Positions 18,166 through 28,140 of a DNA stretch of 64,000 nucleotides are shown one piece after another (positions within the stretch are counted from its first letter, which is position 1; every line of letters starts with the position of its first letter). The translations under genes and the position numbers were made by a program. The notes under the pieces were generated by a model. That model saw only the letters and a list, made by a program, of their open reading frames with translations. It searched no databases and had not been told where the DNA came from. Source of the DNA: Billgrantia campisalis. Its GTDB lineage: Bacteria; Pseudomonadota; Gammaproteobacteria; Pseudomonadales; Halomonadaceae. The stretch covers positions 124,001-188,000 of the forward strand of contig NZ_JABFUC010000003.1 in assembly GCF_022341425.1 (NCBI RefSeq), given 5' to 3'.

Positions 18166-19554
18166 CTACCCCAGCCGGTAGCAGGGCTCGTACGCCTTGC
18201 CGGGCAGCTTCATTCGGCCCTGGGCCACGAAGGAGCCGAGCAGGTCGTCGAGGCGGGTCATTAGCTCGGGTTCGGCGTGCAGGGTGAAGGGACCCTGGGC
18301 GGCGATGGCGCGGATGCCCTGCTCCTTGACATTGCCGGCCACGATGCCGGAGAAGGCGCGGCGCAGGTTGGCGGCCAGCTCGTGGATGGGCTGCTGGCGG
18401 TGCAGGGCCAGACCGGCCATGCTGGCATGGGTTGGATCGAAAGGCGCCTGGAAGTCCCGGGCAATGGTCAGGCGCCAGTTGAAGTGGAAGGCGTCCTGCT
18501 GCTCGCGGCGGTAGTGGGTGACCGCATCGACGCCCTTGCGCATGGTGCGGGCCACCTCGACGGGGTCGTCGACGATGATCCGGTACTTGGAGCGGGCGCT
18601 GTCGCCCAGCGTATAGGCCAGGAACTCGTCGATGCGCCGGAAGTAGTCGGCGGCACTGGCCGGCCCGGTGAAGATGAGTGGCATCTCCATGTCGGCGTTG
18701 TCGGGGTGGAGCAGGATACCCAACAGGTAAAGAATTTCCTCGGCAGTTCCCACGCCGCCGGGAAAGACGATAATGCCGTGGCCGAGGCGCACGAAGGCTT
18801 CGAGGCGTTTCTCGATGTCGGGCATCACCACCAGTTCGTTGACCAGCGGGTTGGGGGCTTCGGCGGCGATGATGCCGGGTTCGGAAACCCCGAGGTAGCG
18901 CCCCTCGCTGCGGCGCTGCTTGGCGTGGGCGACGTTGGCGCCCTTCATCGGGCCCTTCATGGCGCCGGGGCCGCAGCCGGTGCAGATGTCGAGGTCGCGC
19001 AGTCCCAGGTGGTAGCCCACGTCCTTGGTGTATTCGTACTCTTCGCGCGTGATGGAGTGCCCGCCCCAGCACACCACCATGCTGGGGTCGCGGCCGGGCT
19101 TGAGGGTGCCGGCCTTGCGCAGGATATGGAATACCGCGTTGGTGGTGCCTTCGCCGGTGGAGAGGTCGAAGCGCTTGTGGGTCTGAATCTCGTTGTAGAC
19201 ATAGACGATGTCGCGCAGCACCGAGGAGAGGTGCTCGCGGATGCCGCGGATCATCTTGCCGTCGACGAAGGCCTCGGCGGGCGCATGGCTCAGCTTGAGA
19301 CGGATGCCCCGGTCCTGTTGCAGCACCTCGATGTCGAAGTCCTTGTAGGCCTCCATCAGCTCGATGCTGTCGTCGGTCATGCTGCCGGTGCTCAGTACCG
19401 CCAGGGCGCAGCGGCGCAGGATATCGTGCAGGCCGCTCTTGGACGTATCGCGCAGGCGATTCACCTCGTGCTGGGAGAGCACCTCGAGGCTGCGCAGCGG
19501 CGAGACGGTGCTGGAGAGGGTCTGTGGCGACATGGGAACGGCGGAATCGGGCAT
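18166..19554 (-). CDS. ppnN: Nucleotide 5'-monophosphate nucleosidase PpnN
   Basis: 462 residues, LOG-family enzyme cleaving the N-glycosidic bond of purine and pyrimidine nucleoside monophosphates; in E. coli it is controlled by (p)ppGpp. The LOG core has CTGCGPGAMKGPMKGA and the signature PGGVGTAEE. The long N-terminal region and the C-terminal domain match YgdH/PpnN rather than short LOG proteins. The start could also be the second Met at 19533; no clear ribosome binding site decides it. Confidence 0.9.
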   Translation of the reverse strand: MPDSAVPMSPQTLSSTVSPLRSLEVLSQHEVNRLRDTSKSGLHDILRRCALAVLSTGSMTDDSIELMEAYKDFDIEVLQQDRGIRLKLSHAPAEAFVDGKMIRGIREHLSSVLRDIVYVYNEIQTHKRFDLSTGEGTTNAVFHILRKAGTLKPGRDPSMVVCWGGHSITREEYEYTKDVGYHLGLRDLDICTGCGPGAMKGPMKGANVAHAKQRRSEGRYLGVSEPGIIAAEAPNPLVNELVVMPDIEKRLEAFVRLGHGIIVFPGGVGTAEEILYLLGILLHPDNADMEMPLIFTGPASAADYFRRIDEFLAYTLGDSARSKYRIIVDDPVEVARTMRKGVDAVTHYRREQQDAFHFNWRLTIARDFQAPFDPTHASMAGLALHRQQPIHELAANLRRAFSGIVAGNVKEQGIRAIAAQGPFTLHAEPELMTRLDDLLGSFVAQGRMKLPGKAYEPCYRLG

Positions 19555-19689
19555 GAAGGAAACGTCCGTGTCGGAGGTTGTCGGCGTAACGCGATGGGTA
19601 CTGCTGTGATGCTAACATGCCGGCGGGAAGGGCGCAGCGCTGCGTCAGCGGGGCGGGGCTGCTAGAATGGCGGGACCCGGTCCTCCCCG

Positions 19690-20622
19690 ATGCCGCAAGC
19701 GATGCTCATGTTCAACGCCCTCTATTTTCGTACCTTCATCACCCTCGTCGAGACCGGCAGCTTCACTCGCACCGCCCAGCGTCTGGAGATGACTCAGCCC
19801 GGGGTCAGTCAGCATGTGCGCAAGCTGGAACAGTACCTTGGCAAGTCGCTGCTGGATCGCCGGGGCCGGCGCTTTTCCCTGACCGAGGCGGGTCGTCGCG
19901 CCTATGACTACGGGCTGCGCCTGTTTGCCGAGCACGAGCAGTTCCGCCACTCCCTGGACGATGAGGCGCTGGATACCGGTGAGTGCCGGATCGCCTCGCC
20001 GGGCAGCGTGGGGCTGATGTTCTACCCCTATATCCTGGGTCAGCAGCAGATGTATCCCGGGCTTACGGTGAGCTACAACTTCGCCTTCAGCCAGGAAATC
20101 GTCGCCGATGTGCTGGCCGGGCGTCATGACCTGGGAATCATCACCGAGCCCGTGCGCCATGCGGAGCTGGACTGCACCCTGTGGCACCAGGAGCCGCTAT
20201 GCCTGGTGGTGCCGGCGGACTTTGCCGGGACCAGCCTAGCCGAGCTGATGGGCATCGGCTTCATCAACTACTCCGACGGCGTCAATCATGCCGGCGCCCT
20301 GCTGCGCAGCAACTACCCCGGGGAGTTTCGCTCCATGAGTCAGTTTCGACGCCAGGGCTTCACCAACGAGGTGGCCATGGTGCTGGATGCGGTGGCGCGG
20401 GGCCTGGGCTTCACCGTGGTCTCACGGCTGGTACTGGAGACCTCCCCCTGGCAGCGCCAGGTCAAGGAGCTCGATCTGGCGGTCGCCGAGCATGAGGCGC
20501 TGCACCTGGTGACCCGCTCCGGGACCCGGGTGCCGCGTCGCTATGCGCGACTGCTGGACGGATTTCGCGATCAGCGCCTGCGCGAGCGCTTTGGTCACGC
20601 AGAGGCGGTCACACCGCTCTAA
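19690..20622 (+). CDS. LysR-family transcriptional regulator
   Basis: 310 residues: N-terminal winged HTH (about 8-67, FRTFITLVETGSFTRTAQRLEMTQPGVSQHVRKLE) and a LysR substrate-binding domain. Target unknown. It is convergent with gcvP rather than divergent from a clear target. A TAGAAT at 19663-19668 is a possible -10 box close to the start. The first ATG has no ribosome binding site; ATG 19708 (starting FNALYF after Met) is an alternative. Confidence 0.85.
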   Translation: MPQAMLMFNALYFRTFITLVETGSFTRTAQRLEMTQPGVSQHVRKLEQYLGKSLLDRRGRRFSLTEAGRRAYDYGLRLFAEHEQFRHSLDDEALDTGECRIASPGSVGLMFYPYILGQQQMYPGLTVSYNFAFSQEIVADVLAGRHDLGIITEPVRHAELDCTLWHQEPLCLVVPADFAGTSLAELMGIGFINYSDGVNHAGALLRSNYPGEFRSMSQFRRQGFTNEVAMVLDAVARGLGFTVVSRLVLETSPWQRQVKELDLAVAEHEALHLVTRSGTRVPRRYARLLDGFRDQRLRERFGHAEAVTPL

Positions 20623-20644
20623 CCTCCAGCAGCGGGCCCTTACG

Positions 20645-20674
20645 CAGCGGCCCCGCCGGATGGCGGGGCCGCTG
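20645..20674. terminator. Bidirectional terminator between LysR gene and gcvP
   Basis: Perfect 13-bp stem CAGCGGCCCCGCC / GGCGGGGCCGCTG with a four-base loop between convergent genes. Short T-containing tail on the plus side (TGTCTT). Confidence 0.7.
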
Positions 20675-20707
20675 TGTCTTGCCGGGTAGGCAGTCGCCGT
20701 CTGCCGC

Positions 20708-23602
20708 TCAGTCGCGATACTCGTCGATGCTCGGGCAGGAGCAGATCAGCTGCCGGTCGCCGTGCACGTTGTCGACCCGGTTCACCGCCGGCCAGTACTT
20801 CGCCGCCTTCACCGCCTCGGAGGGGAAGGCGCCGAGCTCGCGGGAGTAGGGGCGCTCCCAGTCCGGGTCCATCAGGTCGGCCATGGTGTGGGGGGCATGC
20901 ACCAGCGGGTTGTCGTCGGCCGGCCATTCCCCGGCTTCGACCCGGGCGATCTCCTTGCGGATACTGATCATGGCGTCGCAGAAGCGGTCGATCTCGTAGC
21001 GCGACTCCGACTCGGTGGGCTCCACCATCAGGGTGCCAGGCACCGGGAAGGACATGGTCGGGGCGTGGAAGCCGTAGTCCATCAGGCGCTTGGCGATATC
21101 CTCCTCGCTGATGCCGGAGGCGGCCTTGAGCGGGCGGATGTCGATGATGCACTCGTGGGCCACGCTGCCGTTCTCGCCCTTGTAGAGCACCGGGTAGTGC
21201 GCTTCCAGCCGCCGGGCCACATAGTTGGCGTTGAGGATGGCAAGCTCGGTGGCCTGGCGCAGGCCGCGCTCCCCCATCATCTTGATGTAGGCCCAGGAGA
21301 TCGGCAGGATCGAGGCGGAGCCGTAGGCCGCCGACGAGACCGCGCCGCAGTCGGCGTTGACGCCACTTATCGGTGTCACCACGTGGTTGGAGACGAAGGG
21401 CGCCAGGTGCGCCTTGACGCCGATCGGCCCCATGCCCGGGCCGCCGCCGCCGTGGGGAATGCAGAAGGTCTTGTGCAGGTTGAGGTGGCTGACATCGCCG
21501 CCGAAGTCGCCCGGGCGGGCCAGGCCGACCTGGGCATTCATGTTGGCGCCGTCGATATACACCTGCCCGCCGTGGCGGTGGACGATCTCGCACACCTCGC
21601 GCACGTTGGTCTCGAAGACCCCGTGGGTGGAGGGGTAGGTGATCATGATCGCCGAGAGGCTGTCGCTGTGGCGTTCGGCCTTGGCGCGCAGGTCATCGAT
21701 GTCGATGTTGCCCTCGCTGTCACACTCCACCACCACTACCTTCATGTGAGCCATGGCCGCGGAGGCGGGGTTGGTGCCGTGGGCGGAGCTGGGGATCAGG
21801 CAGATATCGCGATGCCCCTGGCCCTGGGCGGCCTGGTAGCGGCGGATGGCCACCAGGCCGGCGTATTCGCCCTGGGCCCCGGAGTTGGGCTGCATGGAGA
21901 TGTGCTCATAGCCGGTGATTTCCACCAGGAAGGCCGCCAGCTCGTCGATCATCTGCTTGTAGCCCACCGCCTGGTTCTGGGGGGCGAAGGGGTGAATCTG
22001 CGCGAACTCCGGCCAGGTAATGGGGATCATCTCGCTGGTGGCGTTGAGCTTCATGGTGCAGGAGCCCAGCGGGATCATCGCGTGGGTCAGCGACAGGTCC
22101 TTGTTCTCGAGGCGCTTGAGATAGCGCAGCATCTCGGTCTCGCTGCGGTAGCGCTGGAAGGTCGGATGCTGCAGGAAGGGGGAGCGGCGGCGGCAGGCGG
22201 TGGGAATGCCGCTCTTGCCCTCGGCCGCTACCGTCTCGTCCAGGGCGGTCACCGACAGGCCGTGCTCCTCGCCGAGTAGCACGTCGAACAGCACGTCGAG
22301 ATCGTGGGCCGTGGTGGTCTCGTCGAGGCTGACGCCGATATCGCCACCCTCGAAGTAGCGCAGGTTGATCTCATGGGTCATGGCGCGACCGTGGATCTTG
22401 CCGGCATCCACGCCGGTCAGCCGCAGGGTGTCGAACCAGCTGTCATGGGCCAGCGCTATGCCCTTGCGAGCCAAGCCCTCGGCGAGAATGGTGGTCAGCC
22501 GGTGGATGCGCGAGGCGATGGTGGTGAGGCCCTCGGCGCCGTGATAGACCGCGTAGAAGCCGGCGATATTGGCCAGCAGCGCCTGGGCGGTGCAGATGTT
22601 GGAGGTGGCCTTCTCGCGACGAATATGCTGCTCGCGGGTCTGCATGGCCATGCGCAGGGCGGTGTTGCCCCGGCTGTCCTTCGACACGCCGATGATGCGC
22701 CCCGGAATCGAGCGCTTGAGCTTGTCGGTGGTGGCGAAGAAGGCGGCATGGGGGCCGCCGAAACCCATGGGCACACCGAAGCGCTGGGTGTTGCCAACCA
22801 CGATATCGGCACCCAGGGCGCCGGGCTCGGTGAGCAGCACCAGGCTCATGAGGTCGGCGGCCACGCAGGTCATGATGCCCTTGTCACGCGCGGCGTCGAG
22901 CAGCGGGGCCAGGTCGCGAACACAGCCGCTCTGGCCGGGATACTGCAGCAGGGCGCCGAAGACATCCTGGGCGGCGAGATCGTCGGCGGGACCGACGATC
23001 AGCTCGAAGCCGAAGTAGTGGGCGCGGGTACGCACCACGTCCAGGGTCTGGGGCAGCACGTCGTCGGCGACGAAGAAGGCGTTGCTCTTGACCTTCTTGT
23101 TGGCACGCTGACACAGCGCCATGGCCTCGGCGGCGGCGGTGGCTTCATCCAGCAGCGAGGCGTTGGCCAGTGTCATGCCGGTCAGGTCCATGACCATCTG
23201 CTGGAAATTGAGCAGGCCCTCCAGGCGCCCCTGGGCGATTTCCGGCTGGTAGGGGGTGTAGGCGGTGTACCAGCCGGGGTTCTCCAGCACGTTGCGCTGG
23301 ATGACCGCCGGCACGTGGGTGTTGTGGTAGCCCTGACCGATATAGGTCTTGAAGACCTTGTTCTGCCTGGCCAGGCGCTTCAGGTAGTCGAGTGCCTCGG
23401 CCTCGCCCTTCGGCGGGTCCAGATCGAGTTCGCGGCCAAGGCGGATGTCCGCAGGAACGGTGCGCTCGATCAGCGTATCGAGGCTGTCCAGCTCCAGGGT
23501 TGCCAGCATGGCGGCAACATCATCGGCTCCGGGGCCGTTGTGGCGTCGGATGAAGGCGTCGTGGTCGGCCAGTTGGGCCAGGCGGCGATTGTCGAGAACC
23601 AT
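20708..23602 (-). CDS. gcvP: Glycine dehydrogenase (decarboxylating), P protein
   Basis: 964 residues, the full homodimeric form. PLP enzyme that decarboxylates glycine and passes aminomethyl to lipoyl-GcvH. Both homologous halves are present; the PLP Lys is in [19 protein letters not shown]. Other signatures: [34 protein letters not shown] and [12 protein letters not shown]. It lies 74 bases after gcvH on the same strand, so gcvHP is an operon. gcvT lies across the divergent control region, and no glyA is nearby. Confidence 0.97.
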   Translation of the reverse strand: MVLDNRRLAQLADHDAFIRRHNGPGADDVAAMLATLELDSLDTLIERTVPADIRLGRELDLDPPKGEAEALDYLKRLARQNKVFKTYIGQGYHNTHVPAVIQRNVLENPGWYTAYTPYQPEIAQGRLEGLLNFQQMVMDLTGMTLANASLLDEATAAAEAMALCQRANKKVKSNAFFVADDVLPQTLDVVRTRAHYFGFELIVGPADDLAAQDVFGALLQYPGQSGCVRDLAPLLDAARDKGIMTCVAADLMSLVLLTEPGALGADIVVGNTQRFGVPMGFGGPHAAFFATTDKLKRSIPGRIIGVSKDSRGNTALRMAMQTREQHIRREKATSNICTAQALLANIAGFYAVYHGAEGLTTIASRIHRLTTILAEGLARKGIALAHDSWFDTLRLTGVDAGKIHGRAMTHEINLRYFEGGDIGVSLDETTTAHDLDVLFDVLLGEEHGLSVTALDETVAAEGKSGIPTACRRRSPFLQHPTFQRYRSETEMLRYLKRLENKDLSLTHAMIPLGSCTMKLNATSEMIPITWPEFAQIHPFAPQNQAVGYKQMIDELAAFLVEITGYEHISMQPNSGAQGEYAGLVAIRRYQAAQGQGHRDICLIPSSAHGTNPASAAMAHMKVVVVECDSEGNIDIDDLRAKAERHSDSLSAIMITYPSTHGVFETNVREVCEIVHRHGGQVYIDGANMNAQVGLARPGDFGGDVSHLNLHKTFCIPHGGGGPGMGPIGVKAHLAPFVSNHVVTPISGVNADCGAVSSAAYGSASILPISWAYIKMMGERGLRQATELAILNANYVARRLEAHYPVLYKGENGSVAHECIIDIRPLKAASGISEEDIAKRLMDYGFHAPTMSFPVPGTLMVEPTESESRYEIDRFCDAMISIRKEIARVEAGEWPADDNPLVHAPHTMADLMDPDWERPYSRELGAFPSEAVKAAKYWPAVNRVDNVHGDRQLICSCPSIDEYRD

Positions 23603-23676
23603 GAGGCACCCTGTGCAGTGGCGGGTTGGAATCGAAAGGGGGGGAAGGCCCCGGCGCCAGGGCCGGGGGCCGGGGA

Positions 23677-24069
23677 TCAGTCGTCGGCGTCGGCCACGGC
23701 GCGGTAGCCATCGGCGTCGAGCAGCTCGTCGAGGCTGGCGGTATCGGCCACTCGTACCTTCATGATCCAGCCGTCCTCGTAGGGCGCTTCGTTGACGGTC
23801 TCCGGAGCATCTTCCAGGGCTTCATTGACCTCGATGATCTCCCCGGCCAGAGGGGCGTAGAGATCCGAGGCGGCCTTGACGGATTCGATTACGCCGAACT
23901 CATCGCCCTTTTCCAGGCTACGTCCCACTTCGGGCAGTTCGACGAAGACCACGTCGCCCAGGGCCTGCTGGGCGTGATCGCTGATGCCGATGGTGACGGT
24001 GCCGTCGCCGTTGTCCAGCACCCATTCGTGACTGTCGTTGTAGCGCAGGTTGGCAGGAATCGTGCTCAT
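23677..24069 (-). CDS. gcvH: Glycine cleavage system H protein
   Basis: 130 residues, the lipoyl carrier shuttling aminomethyl between GcvP, GcvT and dihydrolipoyl dehydrogenase. The lipoylated Lys lies in [20 protein letters not shown] and [19 protein letters not shown] are family signatures. AGGA is seven bases before the ATG; this ribosome binding site sits inside a TTTCCTATACGAAA palindrome (24075-24088) that recurs 311 bases upstream, suggesting repressor control at the start of the operon. Confidence 0.97.
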   Translation of the reverse strand: MSTIPANLRYNDSHEWVLDNGDGTVTIGISDHAQQALGDVVFVELPEVGRSLEKGDEFGVIESVKAASDLYAPLAGEIIEVNEALEDAPETVNEAPYEDGWIMKVRVADTASLDELLDADGYRAVADADD

Positions 24070-24706
24070 GATGATTTCCTATACGAAAAAGGTTTTCTGA
24101 CCGGGGTGATGCTAACGCTATTGGCGGCATTTGGCGAGCCTGGGTGTATCACTCAGGGCAAGATGCCGCTGCCTGGCGCCTTTTCAGGGTGGCCTGCTTG
24201 GCGACTGTCGTCCAGTCGTCCAGTCGTCCAGCGTAAGGAGCCGTGCCGGCTGGCCGAGCCCGTGCCGGCAGGAGGAGTTCGACAGGCTTTGCGCCCCTCA
24301 CTAGGCTAAAGGGCGTGCCGGGCGCTTCGGTGGGTGCGTGGGCGTTGCCGGGCGTGGCCTCGAGTGAATGGCGGCGTTGCGTTTGTTTCCGATACGAAAC
24401 ATTTGGCATGCTATCGTCCTGCCGCCAACGGTGTGTCATCAAGAGCCTGTCACCAAGGGCATAGGCAGTGGGTGCGCCATGCGAGAGTGGTCTGGAGGTT
24501 GGCCTAGCAACTGGCCAGGCGATAGGCGACCTTTTGCCGGGGTGGCACATGAATGGTGATTTCCGCTATGGTACGCCGGTTCGCCATGGTGATAGTTCCT
24601 GGATGTCGCCTCACGGCATGTCGAAGACTCATTGCGGGCCGTCTGTCGTCGGTCAGCGTCATCGGCGGGCATAACAAGAATTGCAGACAACTTGAGGGAG
24701 GCGCTC
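24070..24706. promoter_or_regulatory. Divergent control region between gcvHP and agcS-gcvT
   Basis: 637 bases with no convincing gene. It contains: palindromes TTTCCTATACGAAA (24075-24088) and TTTCCGATACGAAA (24386-24399, extended to 16 bp by G/C); a hairpin CCTGGGTG/CACTCAGG with a three-base loop (24139-24157); and three tandem TCGTCCAG-type repeats (about 24206-24231). A glycine riboswitch would be plausible here, but its conserved core was not found on either strand. The AGCS start has a good GAGGGAGG site at 24694-24701. Confidence 0.5.
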
Positions 24707-26113
24707 GTGGAAACCTTGACATCGATCTTTACCGCCATCAACAGCGTGGTGTGGGGCCCGTTGATGCTCATCCTGCTGCTCGGGGTGGGGCTCTACCTGC
24801 AGTTGGGCCTGAAGTTGATGCCGATCCGCAAGCTCGGCACCGGCTTCAAGCTGATGTGGCAGGGGCGCGACGCCAAACCGGCGCCGGGTGTGAAGAAGAC
24901 CAAGGAAGAAGAGGGGGAAATCTCGCCCTTCAATGCCCTGATGACGGCGCTTTCTGCCACCATCGGTACCGGCAATATCGCCGGTGTGGCCACGGCCATC
25001 GCCCTGGGTGGCCCCGGTGCGGTGTTCTGGATGTGGATCACCGCCCTGGTGGGCATGGCCACCAAGTTCGCCGAGGCGGTGCTGGCCGTTCGCTACCGTG
25101 AAACCGACAGCACCGGCTATCACATCGGTGGGCCGATGTTCTATATCAAGAATGGCCTGGGCAAGAAGTGGCTGTGGCTGGGGGGCGCCTTCGCCTTCTT
25201 CGGTGCCGTGGCGGCCTTCGGCATCGGCAATACCGTGCAGTCCAACTCGGTGGCCGATGCCCTGGACTCCACCTTCAATATCCCGCACTGGCTCACCGGC
25301 GTGGTGATCATGGTGCTGGCTGGGGCGGTGATCCTCGGCGGGATCAAGCGTATCGCCAAGGTGGCCGGCAAGCTGGTGCCGGTCATGGGGATCGCCTATA
25401 TCATCGCGGGGCTGCTGGTGCTGATCGTCAATGCCGGTCAGATCGGTGAGGCGTTCAGCATGATCTTCTACTACGCCTTCAATCCCCATGCGGCCGTCGG
25501 CGGTTTCGCCGGGGCGGCGGTGATGGCGGCGATTCGTTTCGGCGTGGCCCGTGGCATCTTCTCCAACGAAGCGGGTCTGGGCAGCGCGCCCATTGCCCAC
25601 GCGGCGGCCAAGACCAAGAATCCGGTGCGCCAGGGCATGATCGCCATGCTGGGTACCTTCATCGATACCATTATCGTCTGCACCATCACCGCCCTGGTGA
25701 TCCTGACCTCGACGGTGTGGATCGAGGGTGAGGCCGGGGCATCGCTGACGGCGCTCTCCTTCGATGCGGCCCTGCCCGGCTTCGGCAACCAGATCGTGTC
25801 GGTGGCGCTGGCCATCTTTGCCTTCACCACCATTCTCGGCTGGTCCTTCTACGGCGAGAAGTGCTTCCAGTTCCTGTTCGGTACCCGTTCGATCATGCTC
25901 TACCGGGTGCTGTTCGTGGCGGCCATTCCGCTGGGCGCCATCGCCAACCTGGGCTTCATCTGGCTGATGGCCGATACCTTCAATGCGATGATGGCGATTC
26001 CCAACCTGATCGCCCTGGCGCTGCTGTCGCCGGTCGTGTTCAAGCTCACCAAGGACTACTTCGACGGCAAGGAAGTGCTGCCGGGCGAGGACCTCGACCA
26101 CAGCCAGAGCTGA
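24707..26113 (+). CDS. Alanine/glycine:cation symporter (AGCS family)
   Basis: 468 residues with about eleven hydrophobic helices; sodium-coupled uptake of glycine or alanine. Family signature around ATIGTGNIAGVATAIALGGPG and NEAGLGSAPIAHA. GTG 24707 is chosen because GAGGGAGG sits five bases upstream; the frame is open to 24632 without family similarity. Next to gcvT (118 bases downstream) and divergent from gcvHP, so glycine or alanine import feeding glycine cleavage is likely. Confidence 0.93.
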   Translation: METLTSIFTAINSVVWGPLMLILLLGVGLYLQLGLKLMPIRKLGTGFKLMWQGRDAKPAPGVKKTKEEEGEISPFNALMTALSATIGTGNIAGVATAIALGGPGAVFWMWITALVGMATKFAEAVLAVRYRETDSTGYHIGGPMFYIKNGLGKKWLWLGGAFAFFGAVAAFGIGNTVQSNSVADALDSTFNIPHWLTGVVIMVLAGAVILGGIKRIAKVAGKLVPVMGIAYIIAGLLVLIVNAGQIGEAFSMIFYYAFNPHAAVGGFAGAAVMAAIRFGVARGIFSNEAGLGSAPIAHAAAKTKNPVRQGMIAMLGTFIDTIIVCTITALVILTSTVWIEGEAGASLTALSFDAALPGFGNQIVSVALAIFAFTTILGWSFYGEKCFQFLFGTRSIMLYRVLFVAAIPLGAIANLGFIWLMADTFNAMMAIPNLIALALLSPVVFKLTKDYFDGKEVLPGEDLDHSQS

Positions 26114-26132
26114 TCGCCGGACTCGACCACCA

Positions 26133-26154
26133 GGGGTGCCCCGCGGGACACCCC
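26133..26154 (+). terminator. Hairpin between agcS and gcvT
   Basis: Stem GGGGTG / CACCCC around a GC-rich loop, 20 bases after the symporter stop and 78 bases before gcvT. It is too short to be a sure terminator and could tune read-through into gcvT. Confidence 0.35.
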
Positions 26155-26231
26155 GCTGCGTTGGGTCTTTCCTTGCGGCAGTCGCCGCGACCGGTGCGGG
26201 CCTGAACGCAACATCAGATGAGGAAAACGAC

Positions 26232-27344
26232 ATGAGCGATCTCAAGCACACGCCGCTGCATGCCCTGCACGGCGAACTGGGGGCCAGGATGGTGCCCTTC
26301 GCCGGCTATGAGATGCCGGTCCAGTACCCGCTCGGCGTCAAGAAAGAGCACGAGCATACCCGAACGGCCTGCGGCCTCTTCGATGTCTCGCACATGGGGC
26401 AGATTCTGCTGCACGGCCCGCGCCCGGCGCAGGCGCTGGAAACCCTGGTGCCGGCCGATATCGTCGGCCTGCCCGTGGGCATGCAGCGCTACGCGCTATT
26501 CACCGCTCAGGAGGGCGGCATCCTCGATGACCTGATGGTGGCCAATGTCGGCGAGTCTCTGCATCTGGTGGTCAACGCGGCGTGCAAGGATCAGGACGTG
26601 GCGCTGCTGGAGACCGGGCTGGATAGCGAGCACCGCATCGAGGTGCTCGACCGCGGCCTGCTGGCCTTGCAGGGCCCCCAGGCCGCGGCGGTCATGCAGC
26701 GCCTCTGCCCGGCGGCCTGCGAGATGGTCTTCATGCAGCACGGTCGCTTCGAGATCGAGGGCATCGAGGTGTGGGTGAGCCGCAGCGGCTATACCGGCGA
26801 GGATGGCTTCGAGATCTCGGTGCCGGCCGAACGGACCGACGCCCTGGCCCGTCGGCTGCTGGCAGAAGCGGAGGTCGAGGCAATCGGCCTGGGCGCACGC
26901 GATTCGCTGCGCCTGGAGGCCGGTCTCTGCCTCTATGGTCACGATATCGACACCGAGACTACGCCGGTCGAGGCGGGGTTGATCTGGGCCATCGGCAAGC
27001 CGCGCCGGCGCGGCGGCGAGCGGGCGGGCGGCTTCCCCGGCGCGGACCTGATCCTGCATCAGGTCGAGGTCAAGGATCATCGCCGCAAGCGCGTGGGTCT
27101 GCTCGGCGAGGGGCGGGCGCCGGTTCGTGAAGGCAGCGAGCTGTTCGATGCCGATGGGCACCGGATCGGTACGGTGACCTCGGGTGGGTTCGGGCCCAGC
27201 GTCGGCAAGCCGGTGGCCATGGGCTACCTGGACATCGAACAGGCGGAAATCGGTGCCACCGTCTATGCCGAGGTGCGTGGCAAGCGGCTGCCGATGACCG
27301 TGAGCAAGATGCCGTTTGTTATTCCGGGCTACTATCGCGGTTGA
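26232..27344 (+). CDS. gcvT: Glycine cleavage system aminomethyltransferase (T protein)
   Basis: 370 residues; moves the methylene group from aminomethyl-lipoyl GcvH to tetrahydrofolate. Signatures: MVPFAGYEMPVQYPLGVKKEH, LFDVSHMGQ, GYTGEDGFE (folate site), ARDSLRLEAGLCLYGHDID, and the C-terminal GTVTSGGFGPSVGKPVAMGY. ATG 26232 follows AGGAAAA; the extra frame back to 26136 is not conserved. The window also holds a paralogue, ygfZ at 41988-43037. It ends at a large palindromic element. Confidence 0.96.
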   Translation: MSDLKHTPLHALHGELGARMVPFAGYEMPVQYPLGVKKEHEHTRTACGLFDVSHMGQILLHGPRPAQALETLVPADIVGLPVGMQRYALFTAQEGGILDDLMVANVGESLHLVVNAACKDQDVALLETGLDSEHRIEVLDRGLLALQGPQAAAVMQRLCPAACEMVFMQHGRFEIEGIEVWVSRSGYTGEDGFEISVPAERTDALARRLLAEAEVEAIGLGARDSLRLEAGLCLYGHDIDTETTPVEAGLIWAIGKPRRRGGERAGGFPGADLILHQVEVKDHRRKRVGLLGEGRAPVREGSELFDADGHRIGTVTSGGFGPSVGKPVAMGYLDIEQAEIGATVYAEVRGKRLPMTVSKMPFVIPGYYRG

Positions 27345-27485
27345 GGAGGCACTGATTTACTGCTGCGCTCGATATCCTGGCCGCCGGCGGTGCTCGCTCT
27401 CCTCATGTAGCGGGCTACACTCCGGGAGCTGCGCTCCGGCGGCGACCAGCCTATCATCGCTCGCGACGTAAATCAGCGCCTCCTC
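27343..27485. repeat. Long intergenic palindrome (element A)
   Basis: Imperfect 143-base inverted repeat starting inside the gcvT stop codon. Outer arms GAGGAGGCaCTGATTTAC (27343-27360) and its complement (27468-27485) match except for one base; CCGCCGG-type blocks pair further in; the centre is a perfect TGTAGC-GG-GCTACA hairpin (27406-27419). It lies between convergent gcvT and alkB. Probably a REP/MITE-like element also serving as terminator; no transposase is present. Confidence 0.7.
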
Positions 27486-27520
27486 ATGTTATGGTTTGGG
27501 GACGAGAAGAGCACCCCAAG

Positions 27521-28129
27521 TCAGGGGAGAGGATGCACCTGGCGAAAGGTCAGGCTGATACGCAGCCCCAGGCGTCGCCGCGGCAGCAGGGCGTGCTGCA
27601 GCTGGCGCTGCACGCCGGGGCCCATCAGCAGCAGGCTGTCGTGGGGCAGCCAGACGTTGAACGCCTCCCGCGAGCGATCCTTCCAACGAAAACGCAGCGG
27701 CCGCTCGGCCCCCAGGCTGAGCGCCGCGATCAGCGGGTCGGGGCCGAGCTCCGCCTCGTCGTCGCTGTGCCAGCCCATACGCTCCTCGCCGTCGGCGTAG
27801 CGATTGAGCAGCACGCTGTTGAAGTCGGCGCTAATGCCGCTAGCCGCCAGGCGCGCGATCACGGCCTCGCGGATGCTCGCGACCGCGGGATGCCAGGGCT
27901 CGGGGCTGAACTGCCGGCCGGAGTAGCGGTAGTCGGCATCGCTATCCCCCATCCATACCTGGCGGCGAGGGGTCGGGTGCTCGCGCCCGTAGAGGCGCAG
28001 GCGTGGCTGCTGCCAGTCGAGTTCGGTCTCCAGGCGAGCCAGCACCTGGGTGGCCGCCGGCTCACCGAGCAGCTCGGGGAAGCGGCGCAGCGGTGGCGAT
28101 GTGACAATCAGGGTGTCGGGATTCGACAT
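27521..28129 (-). CDS. AlkB-family 2-oxoglutarate/Fe(II) dioxygenase
   Basis: 202 residues; oxidative demethylase of alkylated DNA or RNA bases. The iron triad is seen as H121 and D123 (GWHSDDE) and H179 (QLQHALLP), and the 2-oxoglutarate Arg in LRISLTFR (190-196). NRYADGEERMGWHSD is typical of the AlkB/ALKBH2-3 branch. It is alone on the minus strand apart from the adjacent lipoprotein gene 11 bases upstream, with which it may be co-transcribed. Confidence 0.92.
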   Translation of the reverse strand: MSNPDTLIVTSPPLRRFPELLGEPAATQVLARLETELDWQQPRLRLYGREHPTPRRQVWMGDSDADYRYSGRQFSPEPWHPAVASIREAVIARLAASGISADFNSVLLNRYADGEERMGWHSDDEAELGPDPLIAALSLGAERPLRFRWKDRSREAFNVWLPHDSLLLMGPGVQRQLQHALLPRRRLGLRISLTFRQVHPLP

Positions 28130-28140
28130 CGCATCTAGCC

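Noticed and set aside
20762..22279. 505-codon plus-strand open frame
   Set aside because: Antisense to gcvP, composition follows the gcvP codons, no family motifs.
24070..24706. Glycine riboswitch in front of agcS or gcvH
   Set aside because: Only an isolated CCGAAG is present on the minus strand (about 24324-24331); the conserved flanking helices and terminal AAAGGA-type core are absent.
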